Of a stretch of DNA of 64,000 nt, positions 8,406-17,804 are shown piece after piece (position 1 is the first letter of the stretch; each line of letters starts with the position of its first letter). This DNA comes from Halocatena marina (GTDB taxonomy: Archaea; Halobacteriota; Halobacteria; Halobacteriales; Haloarculaceae), in assembly GCF_025913575.1 (NCBI RefSeq), contig NZ_CP109785.1, positions 2,728,001 to 2,792,000 on the forward strand, read 5' to 3'. The notes below the pieces were generated by a model. It was not told where the DNA came from. It did no database searches and was given only the letters and a program-made list of their open reading frames with translations. The translations under genes and the position numbers were made by a program.

Positions 8406-9380
8406 ATGGGAAACGCATCGCTCAGGGATATTGCGGCTATCGACGAGGTCTCGTTCGACTCACTCGATGGAGTCGTCGCTGTTGACGCGCACAATTGGCT
8501 CTATCGGTATCTCACGACAACGGTCAGATTCACCAACAGTGACGTTTATACGACAGAAGACGGAGCAGAGGTCGCAAATCTGATCGGAGTTGTTCGCGGA
8601 CTGCCGAAGTTTTTCGAGAACGATCTCACCCCTGTCTTCATCTTCGATGGGGGCGTCACGGATCTCAAAAGCGACGAGGTACAGGCGCGTCGGGAACAGC
8701 GCCAGCAGTACGAAGAGCAGCTCGAAACGGCCCGCAAAGAGGGCGACGCGACTGAGGTTGCACTGCTCGAATCGCGCACACAACGCCTGACGAACGTCAT
8801 CCAAGAGACGACCCGCGAGCTTCTCTCGTTGCTCGATGTACCGGTCGTCGAAGCTCCCGCAGAAGGTGAAGCACAAGCCGCCCACATGGGTCGCACAGGG
8901 GCCGTCGATTACGTCGGAAGCGAGGACTACGACACCCTCCTTTTGGGAGCCCCCCTCACGATCCGTAAGCTCACGAACTCTGGCGACCCAGAGCGCATGG
9001 ACTTCGAGGCGACGTTGGCGGAACACGACATCACGTGGGAACAGCTCGTCGATATCGGTATCCTCTGTGGAACAGACTTCAACGAAGGGATTTCCGGTAT
9101 CGGACCGAAAACGGCAGTGAAAAAAATCAACACACACGGTGATCTGTGGAGTGTGCTCGACGCCGAAGGTGAGTACATCGAACACGCTGATCTCATCCGA
9201 GAGCTGTTCTTGAACCCCGACGTGACCGACGATTATGCGTTCGAGACGGACACCTCACCAGATATCGGAGCCGCAAAAGCCTACGTTTCCGATTGGGGAA
9301 TCCCAGAGAGCAACGTCGAACGTGGATTCGAGCGCATCGAAGAATCAGTCGCCCAGACCGGACTGGACGAGTGGATGTAA
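8406..9380 (+). CDS. fen1: Flap endonuclease 1
   Basis: A 324-residue structure-specific nuclease that removes 5' flaps in Okazaki maturation and repair. The metal-binding carboxylates are visible: [13 protein letters not shown] and VFIFDGG (N-terminal block), [11 protein letters not shown] and [12 protein letters not shown] (internal block), and [16 protein letters not shown] (helix-3-turn-helix DNA clamp). A helical arch region ([20 protein letters not shown]) sits between the blocks. The last residues QTGLDEWM form a PCNA-binding PIP-like box, with Trp near the position of the aromatic pair. Length and order fit archaeal Fen1. Confidence 0.96.
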   Translation: MGNASLRDIAAIDEVSFDSLDGVVAVDAHNWLYRYLTTTVRFTNSDVYTTEDGAEVANLIGVVRGLPKFFENDLTPVFIFDGGVTDLKSDEVQARREQRQQYEEQLETARKEGDATEVALLESRTQRLTNVIQETTRELLSLLDVPVVEAPAEGEAQAAHMGRTGAVDYVGSEDYDTLLLGAPLTIRKLTNSGDPERMDFEATLAEHDITWEQLVDIGILCGTDFNEGISGIGPKTAVKKINTHGDLWSVLDAEGEYIEHADLIRELFLNPDVTDDYAFETDTSPDIGAAKAYVSDWGIPESNVERGFERIEESVAQTGLDEWM

Positions 9381-9423
9381 TTCGTTCAGTGGATACGTCC
9401 ACCCGAGCGACGACCGCAGTCGA

Positions 9424-10143
9424 TCACAAACATTCTGCGACGAAGTGTCTGGCGAGCCACGATTCAGCGCGTTGGAGCCGGTATTGGAGCGTCGATTGAG
9501 GTATTCCGACAGCAATAGCGAGATCACTCAACGAAGTCTCGCGTGGTGTTTGATAATACCCATGCTCGACAGCCAATTCGAGGGCCTCACGCTGTTCGTA
9601 CGGGAGTTTCGCTACGGTGATCGCCTCGTCAGTCCAATGAGTCGGCTCGCTCAGATGTGAAAGGCTCACGCTGAGACCGTCACAGAGTTCAGCCTGCATG
9701 GCGTCGTACAGCCGACCAACGTTCGCGTCGTTGCGCATCAGAATGCGCCACTCGTAGCGCTCCTCTCGGCGTTCGGTTTCGTAAAACAGCCCGTCACCAA
9801 GATACTCGCGTGCGAGCGACGGCAACGTCCGGCACTTGTCGATCCCAGATCGATAGGTGTAGATTGTGCTACTCGTGGCATCACCAGAGAGTAGTTCGTA
9901 CTCGCGGTGAGAATGACAGGCAGGTCGATCAGGACACTCGTTGCACCGTTCGCTATCGAGCAAGAGGTATTCGAGCCGTTCAATTGCCGATTTTGGGCCA
10001 GTGATTCGATCAAGCCGCCACATCGCGTCACCGGCCATCGAACACGCAACCGATTTTGATAGCGCCGATGGATGTTCGATAAACACGTCTGCGACTGCGT
10101 CGACCCCAGGTTCGTATTCGATCGTAATAACGAACTCCCGCAT
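9424..10143 (-). CDS. HTH_10 (Bat-type) transcription regulator
   Basis: A 239-residue haloarchaeal regulator. The C-terminal HTH_10 domain is clear: LPYEQREALELAVEHGYYQTPRET followed by LAIAVGIPQSTLQYRLQRAESWL, the recognition helix. The N-terminal sensor part (MREFVITIEYEPGVDAVADVF) is the alpha/beta module common in this family. A cysteine/histidine cluster at CNECPDRPACHSH (about residues 73-86) could bind metal. The start at 10143 is preferred over 10161. It is divergent from tfb; the 242-bp gap between them holds two palindromes. Whether it controls tfb is inference. Confidence 0.88.
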   Translation of the reverse strand: MREFVITIEYEPGVDAVADVFIEHPSALSKSVACSMAGDAMWRLDRITGPKSAIERLEYLLLDSERCNECPDRPACHSHREYELLSGDATSSTIYTYRSGIDKCRTLPSLAREYLGDGLFYETERREERYEWRILMRNDANVGRLYDAMQAELCDGLSVSLSHLSEPTHWTDEAITVAKLPYEQREALELAVEHGYYQTPRETSLSDLAIAVGIPQSTLQYRLQRAESWLARHFVAECL

Positions 10144-10250
10144 AGCAGGATATCGGTTCACACCGAAGTAATACCATCGATCAGGGCAGACTCGGTGTCG
10201 AACAAAATACCGAATAAAACCGCTCTATGAGCAGTACACTGGCTTTTACG

Positions 10251-10268
10251 ATGATGATTAATCATCAT
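10251..10268. promoter_or_regulatory. 18-bp perfect palindrome upstream of tfb
   Basis: ATGATGATTAATCATCAT is identical to its reverse complement. It lies 118 bp before the chosen tfb start and directly abuts a TATA-like ATATAAATC (10269-10277). Its position suits an operator read by a dimeric regulator. Confidence 0.55.
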
Positions 10269-10282
10269 ATAAATCGGAGTTC

Positions 10283-10292
10283 GGTTATAACC
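10283..10292. promoter_or_regulatory. GGTTATAACC palindrome in tfb promoter region
   Basis: A 10-bp perfect palindrome within a longer imperfect one (TTnGGTTATAACCnAA, 10280-10295), with a TATA-like core. It could be the TATA box itself or a second half of the operator at 10251-10268. Confidence 0.45.
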
Positions 10293-10385
10293 AAACATAG
10301 CTATATGATAGTCGGGCGTCTATTTGTGGATGAATACGAGTGTGGCAGCGAAAGGACAAATACCAATCTGGAGAGCCAGCAACCA

Positions 10386-11381
10386 GTGAATAACGTAACA
10401 TCGTACAATCCGACAGAGACATCGACAACCGAGCGTTCGACCCACGACGGTGAGCAGAAACACGCTGAGCGGGAAATGGTCTGTCCCGAGTGTGGAGGAG
10501 TACTCATCGAGGATCACGAACACGGAGAGCGTGTCTGTACCGAGTGTGGGTTAGTTGTCGAGAGCGATGAGATGGACCGTGGTCCGGAGTGGCGTGCGTT
10601 CGATGCCAGCGAGCGAGACGAGAAGGCTCGCGTCGGTGCTCCGACAACCAACATGATGCACGATAAAGGGTTGTCGACCACCATTGACTGGCAGAACAAG
10701 GATGCCTACGGTTCAGCACTCTCATCTCGACAGCGCCAGAAGATGCAACGTCTTCGGACGTGGAACGAGCGCGTTCAGGCGGGTAATGCAAGAGAGCGTA
10801 ATCTCAAGCAGGCATTGGGTGAGATCGATCGGATGGCCTCAGCACTCAGTCTTCCCGAAACGGTCCGCGAAACTGCAAGCGTCATCTATCGGCGTGCGCT
10901 TTCGGAAGGACACGTGCAGGGGCGATCGATCGAGGGAATTGCGACGGCCGCACTGTACGCAGCTGGGCGACAAGCCGGAACGCCACGAACGATCGATGAG
11001 GTGGCTCACGTCAGTCGAATTGAAGAGCTTCGGTTCGAACGCGCTTACCGGTATCTGGTTCGGGAATTGGGTCTCGAAATCGCCCCTGCGAACCCGGTGA
11101 GCTACATTCCTCGGTTTGCGAGCGATCTTAGCGTGAGTGATGAAACCGAGCGTCGAGCACGAGAACTCCTCGATGCAGCAAAGGATGAGGGTGTTCACAG
11201 CGGGAAGAACCCAGTTGGGTTGGCTGCCGCCGCCCTGTACGCGGCTGGGCTACTAACGAGTGAAGATATCACGCAACGTCGCATTGCGAAAACCGCTGAT
11301 GTCAGCGCCGTTACTATCCGAAAACGATACCGTGAGCTCCTTCGAGCGGGCTATGACGGCGCACCAGACACCGATCTCTGA
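10386..11381 (+). CDS. tfb: Transcription initiation factor TFB
   Basis: A 331-residue archaeal TFIIB homologue that bridges TBP-DNA and RNA polymerase. The N-terminal zinc ribbon is VCPECGG...VCTECGLV (about residues 31-52). The B-reader/linker is DRGPEWRAFDASERDEKARVGAPT and the linker region contains DKGLSTTIDW. Two cyclin-like repeats follow, marked by SIEGIATAALYAAGRQAGTP and NPVGLAAAALYAAGLLTSE; the last repeat ends in ISAVTIRKRYREL-type HTH. The GTG at 10386 (MNNVTSYNP) gives the family's usual N-terminal length and has GGAG about 12 bp upstream. ATGs at 10227 and 10305 are alternatives, but 10227 lies before the promoter palindromes. Confidence 0.93.
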   Translation: MNNVTSYNPTETSTTERSTHDGEQKHAEREMVCPECGGVLIEDHEHGERVCTECGLVVESDEMDRGPEWRAFDASERDEKARVGAPTTNMMHDKGLSTTIDWQNKDAYGSALSSRQRQKMQRLRTWNERVQAGNARERNLKQALGEIDRMASALSLPETVRETASVIYRRALSEGHVQGRSIEGIATAALYAAGRQAGTPRTIDEVAHVSRIEELRFERAYRYLVRELGLEIAPANPVSYIPRFASDLSVSDETERRARELLDAAKDEGVHSGKNPVGLAAAALYAAGLLTSEDITQRRIAKTADVSAVTIRKRYRELLRAGYDGAPDTDL

Positions 11382-11649
11382 GAAGCAGCGCTTATTCGAC
11401 ATTTCCTGAATATCTTCGGTGCTGAACAACTTTTAGTTCCAGCTGTATTGCTCTCGGTGGATGTTCTACCCTACGTCTGATCTTCAAGGAATGGTTACTG
11501 AGTGATACGTAACTGACAGCAATTCGGAGTGAGCCATCATCGTATTAGAATCAGCTCCATTTGGAACGTGCAAATCGGTACGTATTTGGTTATTGTTCAC
11601 AAATAGCTATCGATATACCAGAAACAATACTGGTAAACAGTACACATCT

Positions 11650-11790
11650 ATGCCAATCTTTGGACTCCCAACAGTGACGTTCGTGATGGCTGTGGCAACA
11701 ATCTTAGCAGGCAGTCTTGGAGCGATTCACTACGTCGTGGTACACAAATTCATGGAAAAACCGTTCCCCGATCAAGAGGTGAGCGAGTAG
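11650..11790 (+). CDS. Single-helix small protein paired with the symporter
   Basis: A 46-residue protein (MPIFGLPTVTFVMAVATILA...) with one membrane helix, about residues 8-32, and a short charged tail (KPFPDQEVSE). Its TAG stop is followed immediately by the ATG of the solute:sodium symporter, so the two are translated from one mRNA. Small one-helix partners precede SSS-family symporters in several prokaryotes, which suggests an accessory subunit. This is inference from position. A TATA-like CGATATACC sits about 35 bp upstream. Confidence 0.75.
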   Translation: MPIFGLPTVTFVMAVATILAGSLGAIHYVVVHKFMEKPFPDQEVSE

Positions 11791-13230
11791 ATGGTTAACC
11801 CGGTCTATCTCGGCGCATTCATCGTCTACCTCGTGCTTGTGCTTGCGATCGGGGTCTGGGGGTATACAAAAACAAAGACGAAGGACGATTTCTGGGTATA
11901 CGGACGGAATCTCGGGAAGTGGCTCGCAACGTGGTCGCTGGTTGCGAACTTCTTTAGCGCTGTCGCAGCCATCGGCGTCATCGGGGAAACGTCGAAAACC
12001 GGCTACGCGATCCTCGTCGGTGTCAATTTCGGATTGGCGCTCGGGATTAGTGGACTCTATTTCGTTTCGCATAAGATCCGCGCACTCGATGAGGTCACCC
12101 TTTCGGACATTGTCGCCAACGTCACTGGTCGAGAGTATGCCCGTCCTGTCACTGGTGTCATCCTATTCAGCAATGCATGGGTCTACCTCATCATCCAACT
12201 CGTCGGTGCGAGCGTCCTCGTTACCGCAATTACTGGCGTTCCCTACCGGTATATGGTCTGGGTTATTGGGATCGTGTTCATACTCTACACCGTCCTCGGT
12301 GGTCTGGTCAGCGTCGCGTGGACTGATTTAGCGCAGGGAACCGTGATGGTTGCGCTCATGACGCTCACTGCTGCCTACCTGGTGGTCGATCTCGGCGGGT
12401 TCACGGCAATGAACACGCAGTTTGCCGCGATTGATGCGGCCAATGTAGAACCATTGGGCGGTGGAGAGTACACCCTGATCACGATTGTGAGTTCCATCGT
12501 CGGATTCTTCGGAACGATCTTCACGGGACAGAACGTGATCATCAGGATCAACGCAACGAAGGACATCGAGACGACTAAATTTCATTTGGCGGCCGGGGGT
12601 GTCATCATCGGAAGTTTCCTCGTCGTGACGACGATATTGGGCGCTGCGACGGGCGTTGCACTCGACAACGCTGGTCATACGGTTGCCAACCCAGATAAAG
12701 CGTTCCCGGTGCTCATTACCCAGTATATGCCGACGACGATCGGTACCATCATCATTCTAGGAATCATGAGCGCCATCCTTTCGACGACAGACACTCGCCT
12801 CCATGCGCTTGGAGTGACGCTCACACGGGATATCTACGATTACTTCAGACCAAATACGTCAGACGAACATCAGCTCAAGATTTCCCGAGCGACCACGATC
12901 GTTTTCGGACTGCTTGCGACAGCGATTGGTGCGAACCCGCCTGGAACGATCTTCGACCTCTACAGTTTCCGGGCGGTACTGTTGACTACTGGTTTGCTAT
13001 TACCAGTGTACGTTGCACTCTATTGGCGGGGCTTCGACGGCCGAGTAATCATCGCATCGATGGTGCTGGGAGGTGTCTTCGGCGTTGGTACCGCGTTGGT
13101 CGGTGGGACGGTGATGGGTGTCCCCGCGACACTGCTCGGCGTGGGAGTTGCCGCACTGGTACTGTTGAGTGGGCGCGTCGTGCTGTATCGCGTCCCGACT
13201 GCCGACCAGTCGAACGATCCGCAAACGTAA
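11791..13230 (+). CDS. Sodium:solute symporter (SSS family)
   Basis: A 479-residue membrane protein with about 13 helices and the SSS fold. Helix 1 reads LGAFIVYLVLVLAIGVWGY, followed by KTKDDFWVYGRNLGKW, the family's post-helix-1 loop. The core contains VLGGLVSVAWTDLAQGTVM, the SSS signature stretch with its WTD motif, and later ILGIMSAILSTTDTRLHALG, where small/hydroxyl residues form the Na2 sodium site. The substrate (pantothenate-, proline- or acetate-like) cannot be assigned. It starts directly after the stop of the small partner gene. Confidence 0.92.
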   Translation: MVNPVYLGAFIVYLVLVLAIGVWGYTKTKTKDDFWVYGRNLGKWLATWSLVANFFSAVAAIGVIGETSKTGYAILVGVNFGLALGISGLYFVSHKIRALDEVTLSDIVANVTGREYARPVTGVILFSNAWVYLIIQLVGASVLVTAITGVPYRYMVWVIGIVFILYTVLGGLVSVAWTDLAQGTVMVALMTLTAAYLVVDLGGFTAMNTQFAAIDAANVEPLGGGEYTLITIVSSIVGFFGTIFTGQNVIIRINATKDIETTKFHLAAGGVIIGSFLVVTTILGAATGVALDNAGHTVANPDKAFPVLITQYMPTTIGTIIILGIMSAILSTTDTRLHALGVTLTRDIYDYFRPNTSDEHQLKISRATTIVFGLLATAIGANPPGTIFDLYSFRAVLLTTGLLLPVYVALYWRGFDGRVIIASMVLGGVFGVGTALVGGTVMGVPATLLGVGVAALVLLSGRVVLYRVPTADQSNDPQT

Positions 13231-13383
13231 CATCCTCCTCGCCATCACGGAAGCCTCTCACACGACAGCGTGCGGTTCATTAATGTGCAGAGAACAGATC
13301 AGGAATTTCGACACTCATACCGATATATCCGGATCGATGAGTACCGTTAGAGTCAAACCCACGCTGGGTTTATCACTCACGAC

Positions 13384-13812
13384 ATGAGCACAGATCAGGG
13401 TCGGGGTCAGCGGTCAATTCGCTGTCTTGTCGCCAAGGTCGGATTGGACGGTCACGACCGGGGTGCACACGTTATCGCTCGTGCGTTCCGCGATGCGGGG
13501 TTCGAAGTCATCTACTCCGGACTCCACAAAGCACCAGACGAGATCGTTCAGGCCGCTGTCCAAGAAGATGTCGACGTGCTCGGAATCTCTATTCTCTCGG
13601 GCGCACACAACACGCTCGTGCCGAAGATTGTAGAGGGATTAGAAGAGTACGGCGCGCTCGATGACACGCTCATCATCGTCGGTGGAATTGTTCCTGAAGA
13701 CGACCGTCCAGAGCTCAAAGAGCTCGGTGTTGCCGAAATCTTCGGTCCCGGTGCGTCGATGGAAGAGACGACCCAGTTCGTCCGCGAGAACGCCCCCGAG
13801 CGCGAGCGATGA
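13384..13812 (+). CDS. mcmA2: Methylmalonyl-CoA mutase, cobalamin-binding subunit
   Basis: A 142-residue stand-alone B12-binding domain. The cobalamin motif DxHxxG is at residues 22-27 (GLDGHDRGAH), with His24 the lower cobalt ligand. It is followed by the conserved ISILSGAH and IIVGGIVPEDD loops of the Rossmann-like fold and by IFGPG near the end. It works with a separate catalytic subunit, not in this window, in the conversion of methylmalonyl-CoA to succinyl-CoA. It overlaps meaB by 4 bp (ATGA), so the coupling is direct. The propionyl-CoA carboxylase-type subunit at 43008-44714 may supply the same pathway. Confidence 0.94.
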   Translation: MSTDQGRGQRSIRCLVAKVGLDGHDRGAHVIARAFRDAGFEVIYSGLHKAPDEIVQAAVQEDVDVLGISILSGAHNTLVPKIVEGLEEYGALDDTLIIVGGIVPEDDRPELKELGVAEIFGPGASMEETTQFVRENAPERER

Positions 13813-14837
13813 GCCTCGTTGAGGACCTTCTCGCGGGAGATCACCGGGCGCTTGCCCGCACCATTACGAGGATCGAAAATCGGATGTCCGGCTATCGGGA
13901 CATCGTGGGCGAACTCCACGAACACACCGGCAACGCGAACGTCATCGGGATCACCGGGAGTCCAGGCGCGGGAAAATCGACGCTCGTCGACAAGCTCACG
14001 AAACACTACCGAGATGCAGGCCACACTGTTGGCGTTCTCGCCATCGACCCGTCCTCTCCGTTCACCGGCGGGTCTGTCCTCGGCGATCGCATTCGTATGG
14101 TCTCTACGACGGGAGACATGGACGTGTTCTTCCGATCGATGAGCGCTCGCGGCAGTCTTGGCGGGCTTTCGACGGCAACGGCAGACGCAGTGAAAGCGCT
14201 CGATGCGTTCGGAAAGGACACGATCCTCATCGAGACCGTCGGAGCCGGACAGAACGAGATAGACATCGTGAAGACCGCCGACACGGTCGCCGTCCTCGTT
14301 CCACCGGGGTCGGGTGATGACATACAGATGCTCAAAGCGGGCATCTTCGAGATTGGAGATGTGTTCGTCGTCAACAAAGCCGATCTCCCCGGTGCAGATC
14401 GTACGGTGAAAGAGCTGCGGGAGATGATTCGAACACGCGAGGATTACACAGCCAACGGAGATACCTCACCGATCACCACCGCGATCGAACACACGACAGA
14501 GGGGACACACTGGGAGCCACAGCTCGTCGAGACGGTTGCGAACTCTGGAGAGGGCGTGGACGAACTCGTTTCGGTGCTACAGGATCACGCAGAGTATCTC
14601 ACAGACTCCGGTGCACGAACAGAGCGTGACCGCCTGCGCTACGCAGAGGAGATTCGCACACACGTACGCGAAGATGTCAGGTACCTTCTGGCACGGGAGA
14701 TCGAAAATCGGGGCGGTCTCGATGAACTTGCCAGCGCGGTCGAGCAACGCGAAACAGACCCATACACGATCGCTGACACGCTGCTCGATCCGATTGAATC
14801 CTGCCTCGAAGAGCAGAGCACGGAACTCGATCAGTAA
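13809..14837 (+). CDS. meaB: Methylmalonyl-CoA mutase-associated GTPase MeaB
   Basis: A 342-residue G3E-family GTPase that gates cobalamin loading and protects the mutase. The Walker A loop GSPGAGKS is at residues 50-57. Further motifs are the base ...LAIDPSSPFTGGSVLGDR, the switch-region ILIETVGAGQNE and the NKAD guanine-specificity motif (VVNKADLPG). A C-terminal helical dimerisation arm carries ERDRLRYAEEIRTHVREDV. Length and motif order match bacterial and archaeal MeaB (ArgK). It is translationally coupled to the B12 subunit. Confidence 0.95.
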   Translation: MSLVEDLLAGDHRALARTITRIENRMSGYRDIVGELHEHTGNANVIGITGSPGAGKSTLVDKLTKHYRDAGHTVGVLAIDPSSPFTGGSVLGDRIRMVSTTGDMDVFFRSMSARGSLGGLSTATADAVKALDAFGKDTILIETVGAGQNEIDIVKTADTVAVLVPPGSGDDIQMLKAGIFEIGDVFVVNKADLPGADRTVKELREMIRTREDYTANGDTSPITTAIEHTTEGTHWEPQLVETVANSGEGVDELVSVLQDHAEYLTDSGARTERDRLRYAEEIRTHVREDVRYLLAREIENRGGLDELASAVEQRETDPYTIADTLLDPIESCLEEQSTELDQ

Positions 14838-14983
14838 AATTCTGCTCTCTGGTTTTTCGTCTCGTCTCGAATATCATGTTGAGTGATCGATCAGTCGCTG
14901 AATAGATCAGATCCTGGTCGCCAAAATGGAGATCTGCAGGGATTTCAGCCACTGTTAAGCACGCGACGGTCGTACTGTCGTCT

Positions 14984-15925
14984 ATGCGATTTCGCACGCT
15001 TCTTGCAGGAACAGTCGGTGGGATTGGTCTCACTGCCGCCGCGAATAAGATGCTCTCCGATAAGGCAACGCGCCTTCATCCACCGTTGGGACAGGCAACC
15101 GAAAGCTATCGCTGGCGCGGATTCGACGTTTCGTACAGTGAGGCCGGTGATCCAGACGATCCGGATCTCCTCTTACTTCACGGCATCAATGCTGCCGGAT
15201 CAAGCGCCGAGTTTGCTGCCGTGTTCGACGAGCTCGCGTCGGACCACCACGTCATCGCGCCAGATCTGCCCGGATTCGGTCTGTCAGACCGTCCTCCGCT
15301 GCTGTACTCCCCATCGCTGTACGCAACATTCATTGCCGATTTTGCGCGGGATGTGACCGACGAGCCGAGCGTGGTCGCGTCGTCTCTTTCGGGCGCGTAC
15401 ACGGTAATGGCCGCTGAAAAGACTCAGTTCTCGGAGTTCGTCTTCATCTGCCCGACCACTTCGACGATGCCAGGCAACCGAACGTGGCTGCGGTCGCTTC
15501 TGCGATCTCCGCTCGTCGGTGAGGCACTGTTCAATCTCATCTCGTCTGAATCCTCGCTGCGCTACTTCGAGGCCGATCACGGGCTGTACGATCCCTCGAA
15601 CGCCGATGATGAGTATATCGAATACCGTTGGCAGTTGACCCATCAACCAGGTGCGCGATACGCTCCTGCGTCGTTCATCAGTGGCGCGCTCGATCCCGAT
15701 CTCGACCTCGAAGCAGCGCTCTCGACGCTCGATGAACCGGTGACGCTCGTGTGGGGACGTGAAACCGAAACCACGCCACTCTCTACAGGTCGTGCGCTCG
15801 CAGAGAACACAGACGCACGACTCGCAATCATCGACGAGGCACTGTTGCTTCCACACGTTGAACACCCACAGCAGTTCACCGACATCGTACGGGAAGACGA
15901 GATTCCCGATGCGAATACAGAGTGA
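14984..15925 (+). CDS. Alpha/beta-fold hydrolase
   Basis: A 313-residue hydrolase. A short N-terminal hydrophobic segment (LLAGTVGGIGLTAAANKML) may anchor it to the membrane. The fold is shown by DLLLLHGINAAGSS (HG oxyanion strand), VIAPDLPGFGLSDRP and VVASSLSGAYTVMAA, where Ser in S-x-L-S-G serves as nucleophile with an S in place of the first Gly of GxSxG. The acid is likely in VTLVWGRETE and the His in LLLPHVEHPQQF. Substrate unknown. It stands alone between meaB and the convergent MscS gene. Confidence 0.85.
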   Translation: MRFRTLLAGTVGGIGLTAAANKMLSDKATRLHPPLGQATESYRWRGFDVSYSEAGDPDDPDLLLLHGINAAGSSAEFAAVFDELASDHHVIAPDLPGFGLSDRPPLLYSPSLYATFIADFARDVTDEPSVVASSLSGAYTVMAAEKTQFSEFVFICPTTSTMPGNRTWLRSLLRSPLVGEALFNLISSESSLRYFEADHGLYDPSNADDEYIEYRWQLTHQPGARYAPASFISGALDPDLDLEAALSTLDEPVTLVWGRETETTPLSTGRALAENTDARLAIIDEALLLPHVEHPQQFTDIVREDEIPDANTE

Positions 15926-16023
15926 GCTAGCTGTTCTGCTCGAATAAGCAACGAGAAGCCGCTTTTACTGTCGACCTTCGACGTGAGCCGCACGCGAGAT
16001 GGTATGAAGATGTAACTGCACAC

Positions 16024-16902
16024 TCAGTCGTTGGAGTTGGTAACGGGAACGGTCGAATTGGAGAGTCCGATACCACCCGATAGGTCCACTTGCGGATACG
16101 GGATGTCGATTCCCTGCTCGTCGAATGCGTTCTTGACGTTGGTGACGTACTCGCCACGGATCGCAACGTAGTCTGCACGGCTCGGGTCAGCGATCCAGAC
16201 CCGTGCTGTGAGTTCAATGTAGGAATCGGCGAGTTCTGTGAGATGAACTGTCGGTACCGGGTTGTTGAGGATACCCTTCTGCTGTTTGGCTTCCTCGACG
16301 ATGATGTCCGTCGCCGCTTGGATATCGTCGTCGTAGCCGATACCGAACTCGATCTGAATCCGGAGCTTATTCTTTGCGACGGGGTTTTTGATGACGCCGT
16401 CTGTGAGTTGGGAGTTCGGCACGGTGAGCAACTCGTTGTCGAACGTCCGGACGCGCGTCACGCGGAGGCTGATATCCTCAACGATCCCTTCGCCCTCATC
16501 CCACTCGATCCAATCACCGATGCGAAACGGCTTGTCGGTGTAGATGAACACGCCCGCGACGAAGTTCGCGATAGCGTCCTGCATCGCCAATCCGATTGCG
16601 AGTGTTCCCGCTGCTACGATGGTCGAGAGCGAGCTGAGAAGATTCGTTAAATCGGCGGCACTCAACCCGATTGCGACAGCGACGAACAGGAGGATGCCGG
16701 TGGCAATCCGTTTGATCGGCCGTTTCGCGTGATCATCGAGACTGCTGCGCGCGAGTGCGCTGTCGAGAACGGGCCAGACGATTACGCGCCCAACGGCGTA
16801 AACGACCACGAAGGTAACGACAAAGAGGATCGCCTGTGTGACTGAACCAGCGTAACCTCCTAAAAATTCGAGGAACCAGAACGGTTCGGGGGGGGCCATC
16901 AA
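16024..16902 (-). CDS. Small-conductance mechanosensitive channel (MscS family)
   Basis: A 292-residue channel protein. Helices at about residues 16-40 and 62-85 precede a pore-lining helix rich in Gly/Ala (LSTIVAAGTLAIGLAMQDAIANFVAGVFIY). The MscS beta domain then begins (FRIGDWIEWDEGEGIVEDISLRVTRVR, with the usual TFDNELLTVPNSQL). The C-terminal alpha/beta domain ends in PYPQVDLSG. Such channels release solutes on osmotic downshift. The start overlaps the yhbY stop by 4 bp, so it is translated from the rnp4/yhbY transcript or a promoter within it. Confidence 0.93.
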   Translation of the reverse strand: MMAPPEPFWFLEFLGGYAGSVTQAILFVVTFVVVYAVGRVIVWPVLDSALARSSLDDHAKRPIKRIATGILLFVAVAIGLSAADLTNLLSSLSTIVAAGTLAIGLAMQDAIANFVAGVFIYTDKPFRIGDWIEWDEGEGIVEDISLRVTRVRTFDNELLTVPNSQLTDGVIKNPVAKNKLRIQIEFGIGYDDDIQAATDIIVEEAKQQKGILNNPVPTVHLTELADSYIELTARVWIADPSRADYVAIRGEYVTNVKNAFDEQGIDIPYPQVDLSGGIGLSNSTVPVTNSND

Positions 16903-17141
16903 TGATACACCGCCGTATGCCCCCGTGTATCGATGATTTCCGCGTTGACGCGCGATGCAAGTTCAGTCGCCAGTTCCTCAGTTGTCGTTCCACCGCGAGA
17001 CGATCGCAGGAACTTCACTTTCACGAGCGTTCGGTCTTTGAGCTGACTGCGCAGTTCGCTCACAACTGGGTCGAGACCGCTCTTTCCAACTCGAATCGTC
17101 GCATCAACATCGTGTGCCTGTTTCCGCAGCTCGTCGCTCAT
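16899..17141 (-). CDS. YhbY-type CRM-domain RNA-binding protein
   Basis: An 80-residue single CRM domain. The family signature is a Gly-rich loop after the first strand (TIRVGKSGLDPVVSELRSQLK), then LVKVKFLRSSRGG, ATELASRVNAEIIDTRGHTAVYH. YhbY proteins associate with pre-50S ribosomes in bacteria; archaeal members are presumed to bind RNA. It follows rnp4 by 158 bp and overlaps mscS by 4 bp. The RNA-processing neighbour supports an RNA role. Confidence 0.92.
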   Translation of the reverse strand: MSDELRKQAHDVDATIRVGKSGLDPVVSELRSQLKDRTLVKVKFLRSSRGGTTTEELATELASRVNAEIIDTRGHTAVYH

Positions 17142-17299
17142 AGCTCCCTATTCAACTGCGAAAAGGGTCAAATTGACGGTTCCATCCCGAAGGACCCTTT
17201 CGAACACCAATCATCCGAAACACAGACGCTGACGGGCTGGAATGCGAACAGAACGAGGACGCTGGGGCCGGTGAGGCGAGCAACAGCGGGCAGAGCGAT

Positions 17300-17584
17300 T
17301 CACTGACGGGAATGATACGGATATCTCGATTGTGCCCCACAGTCGCAGGTGATGACCACGTGACCGTCTTGCAGTCGAACTCGGGCGTTTCGCCCCGGAC
17401 GGAGGTAGACGTCGCACGCATCGCAGGTAAATCGCTTGAACGTTCGTGGGAGTCCACATCGATTACGCTCTGCGACCCGTCGCGCTCGCTGGACGTACGC
17501 CCGCGCGCGGTCGTCATGCCCTTCACGCACTGCTCTTTTAGCGAGTGCACACAACCGTTCGATTCGTTCCTCAGCGATGGTCAT
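17300..17584 (-). CDS. rnp4: RNase P protein component 4 (Rpr2/Rpp21)
   Basis: A 94-residue protein component of the tRNA 5'-processing ribozyme. It has an N-terminal helical part (IAEERIERLCALAKRAV, ARAYVQRARRVAERNR) and a zinc ribbon with CDAC (FTCDACDVYLRPGRNARVRL) and CDCG (VVITCDCGAQSRYPYHSRQ) pairs. The start at 17584 (MTIAEER) is chosen since it matches the family start; upstream in-frame ATG at 17683 would add 33 unrelated residues. Upstream of yhbY in the same direction, an arrangement known in haloarchaea. Confidence 0.93.
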   Translation of the reverse strand: MTIAEERIERLCALAKRAVREGHDDRARAYVQRARRVAERNRCGLPRTFKRFTCDACDVYLRPGRNARVRLQDGHVVITCDCGAQSRYPYHSRQ

Positions 17585-17804
17585 CCAGTACGGACCGGAT
17601 TCCGCTCCCGGGACGCAAAAAGCAACCGCTCTCTTCGTACGTCGGGAGACGTTTCGATTCGTGAGAGAGTGAGACCGTACCATTAGCCGGATCTCACAGA
17701 TTCACGAAGATAGAGGTGTAAAGACAGACACATAGACATACGTTCCTCGAATGCTGGAAAAACGGAAGGTACAGGGCCCCAGCCCCAAATATGATAGAGA
17801 GGAT

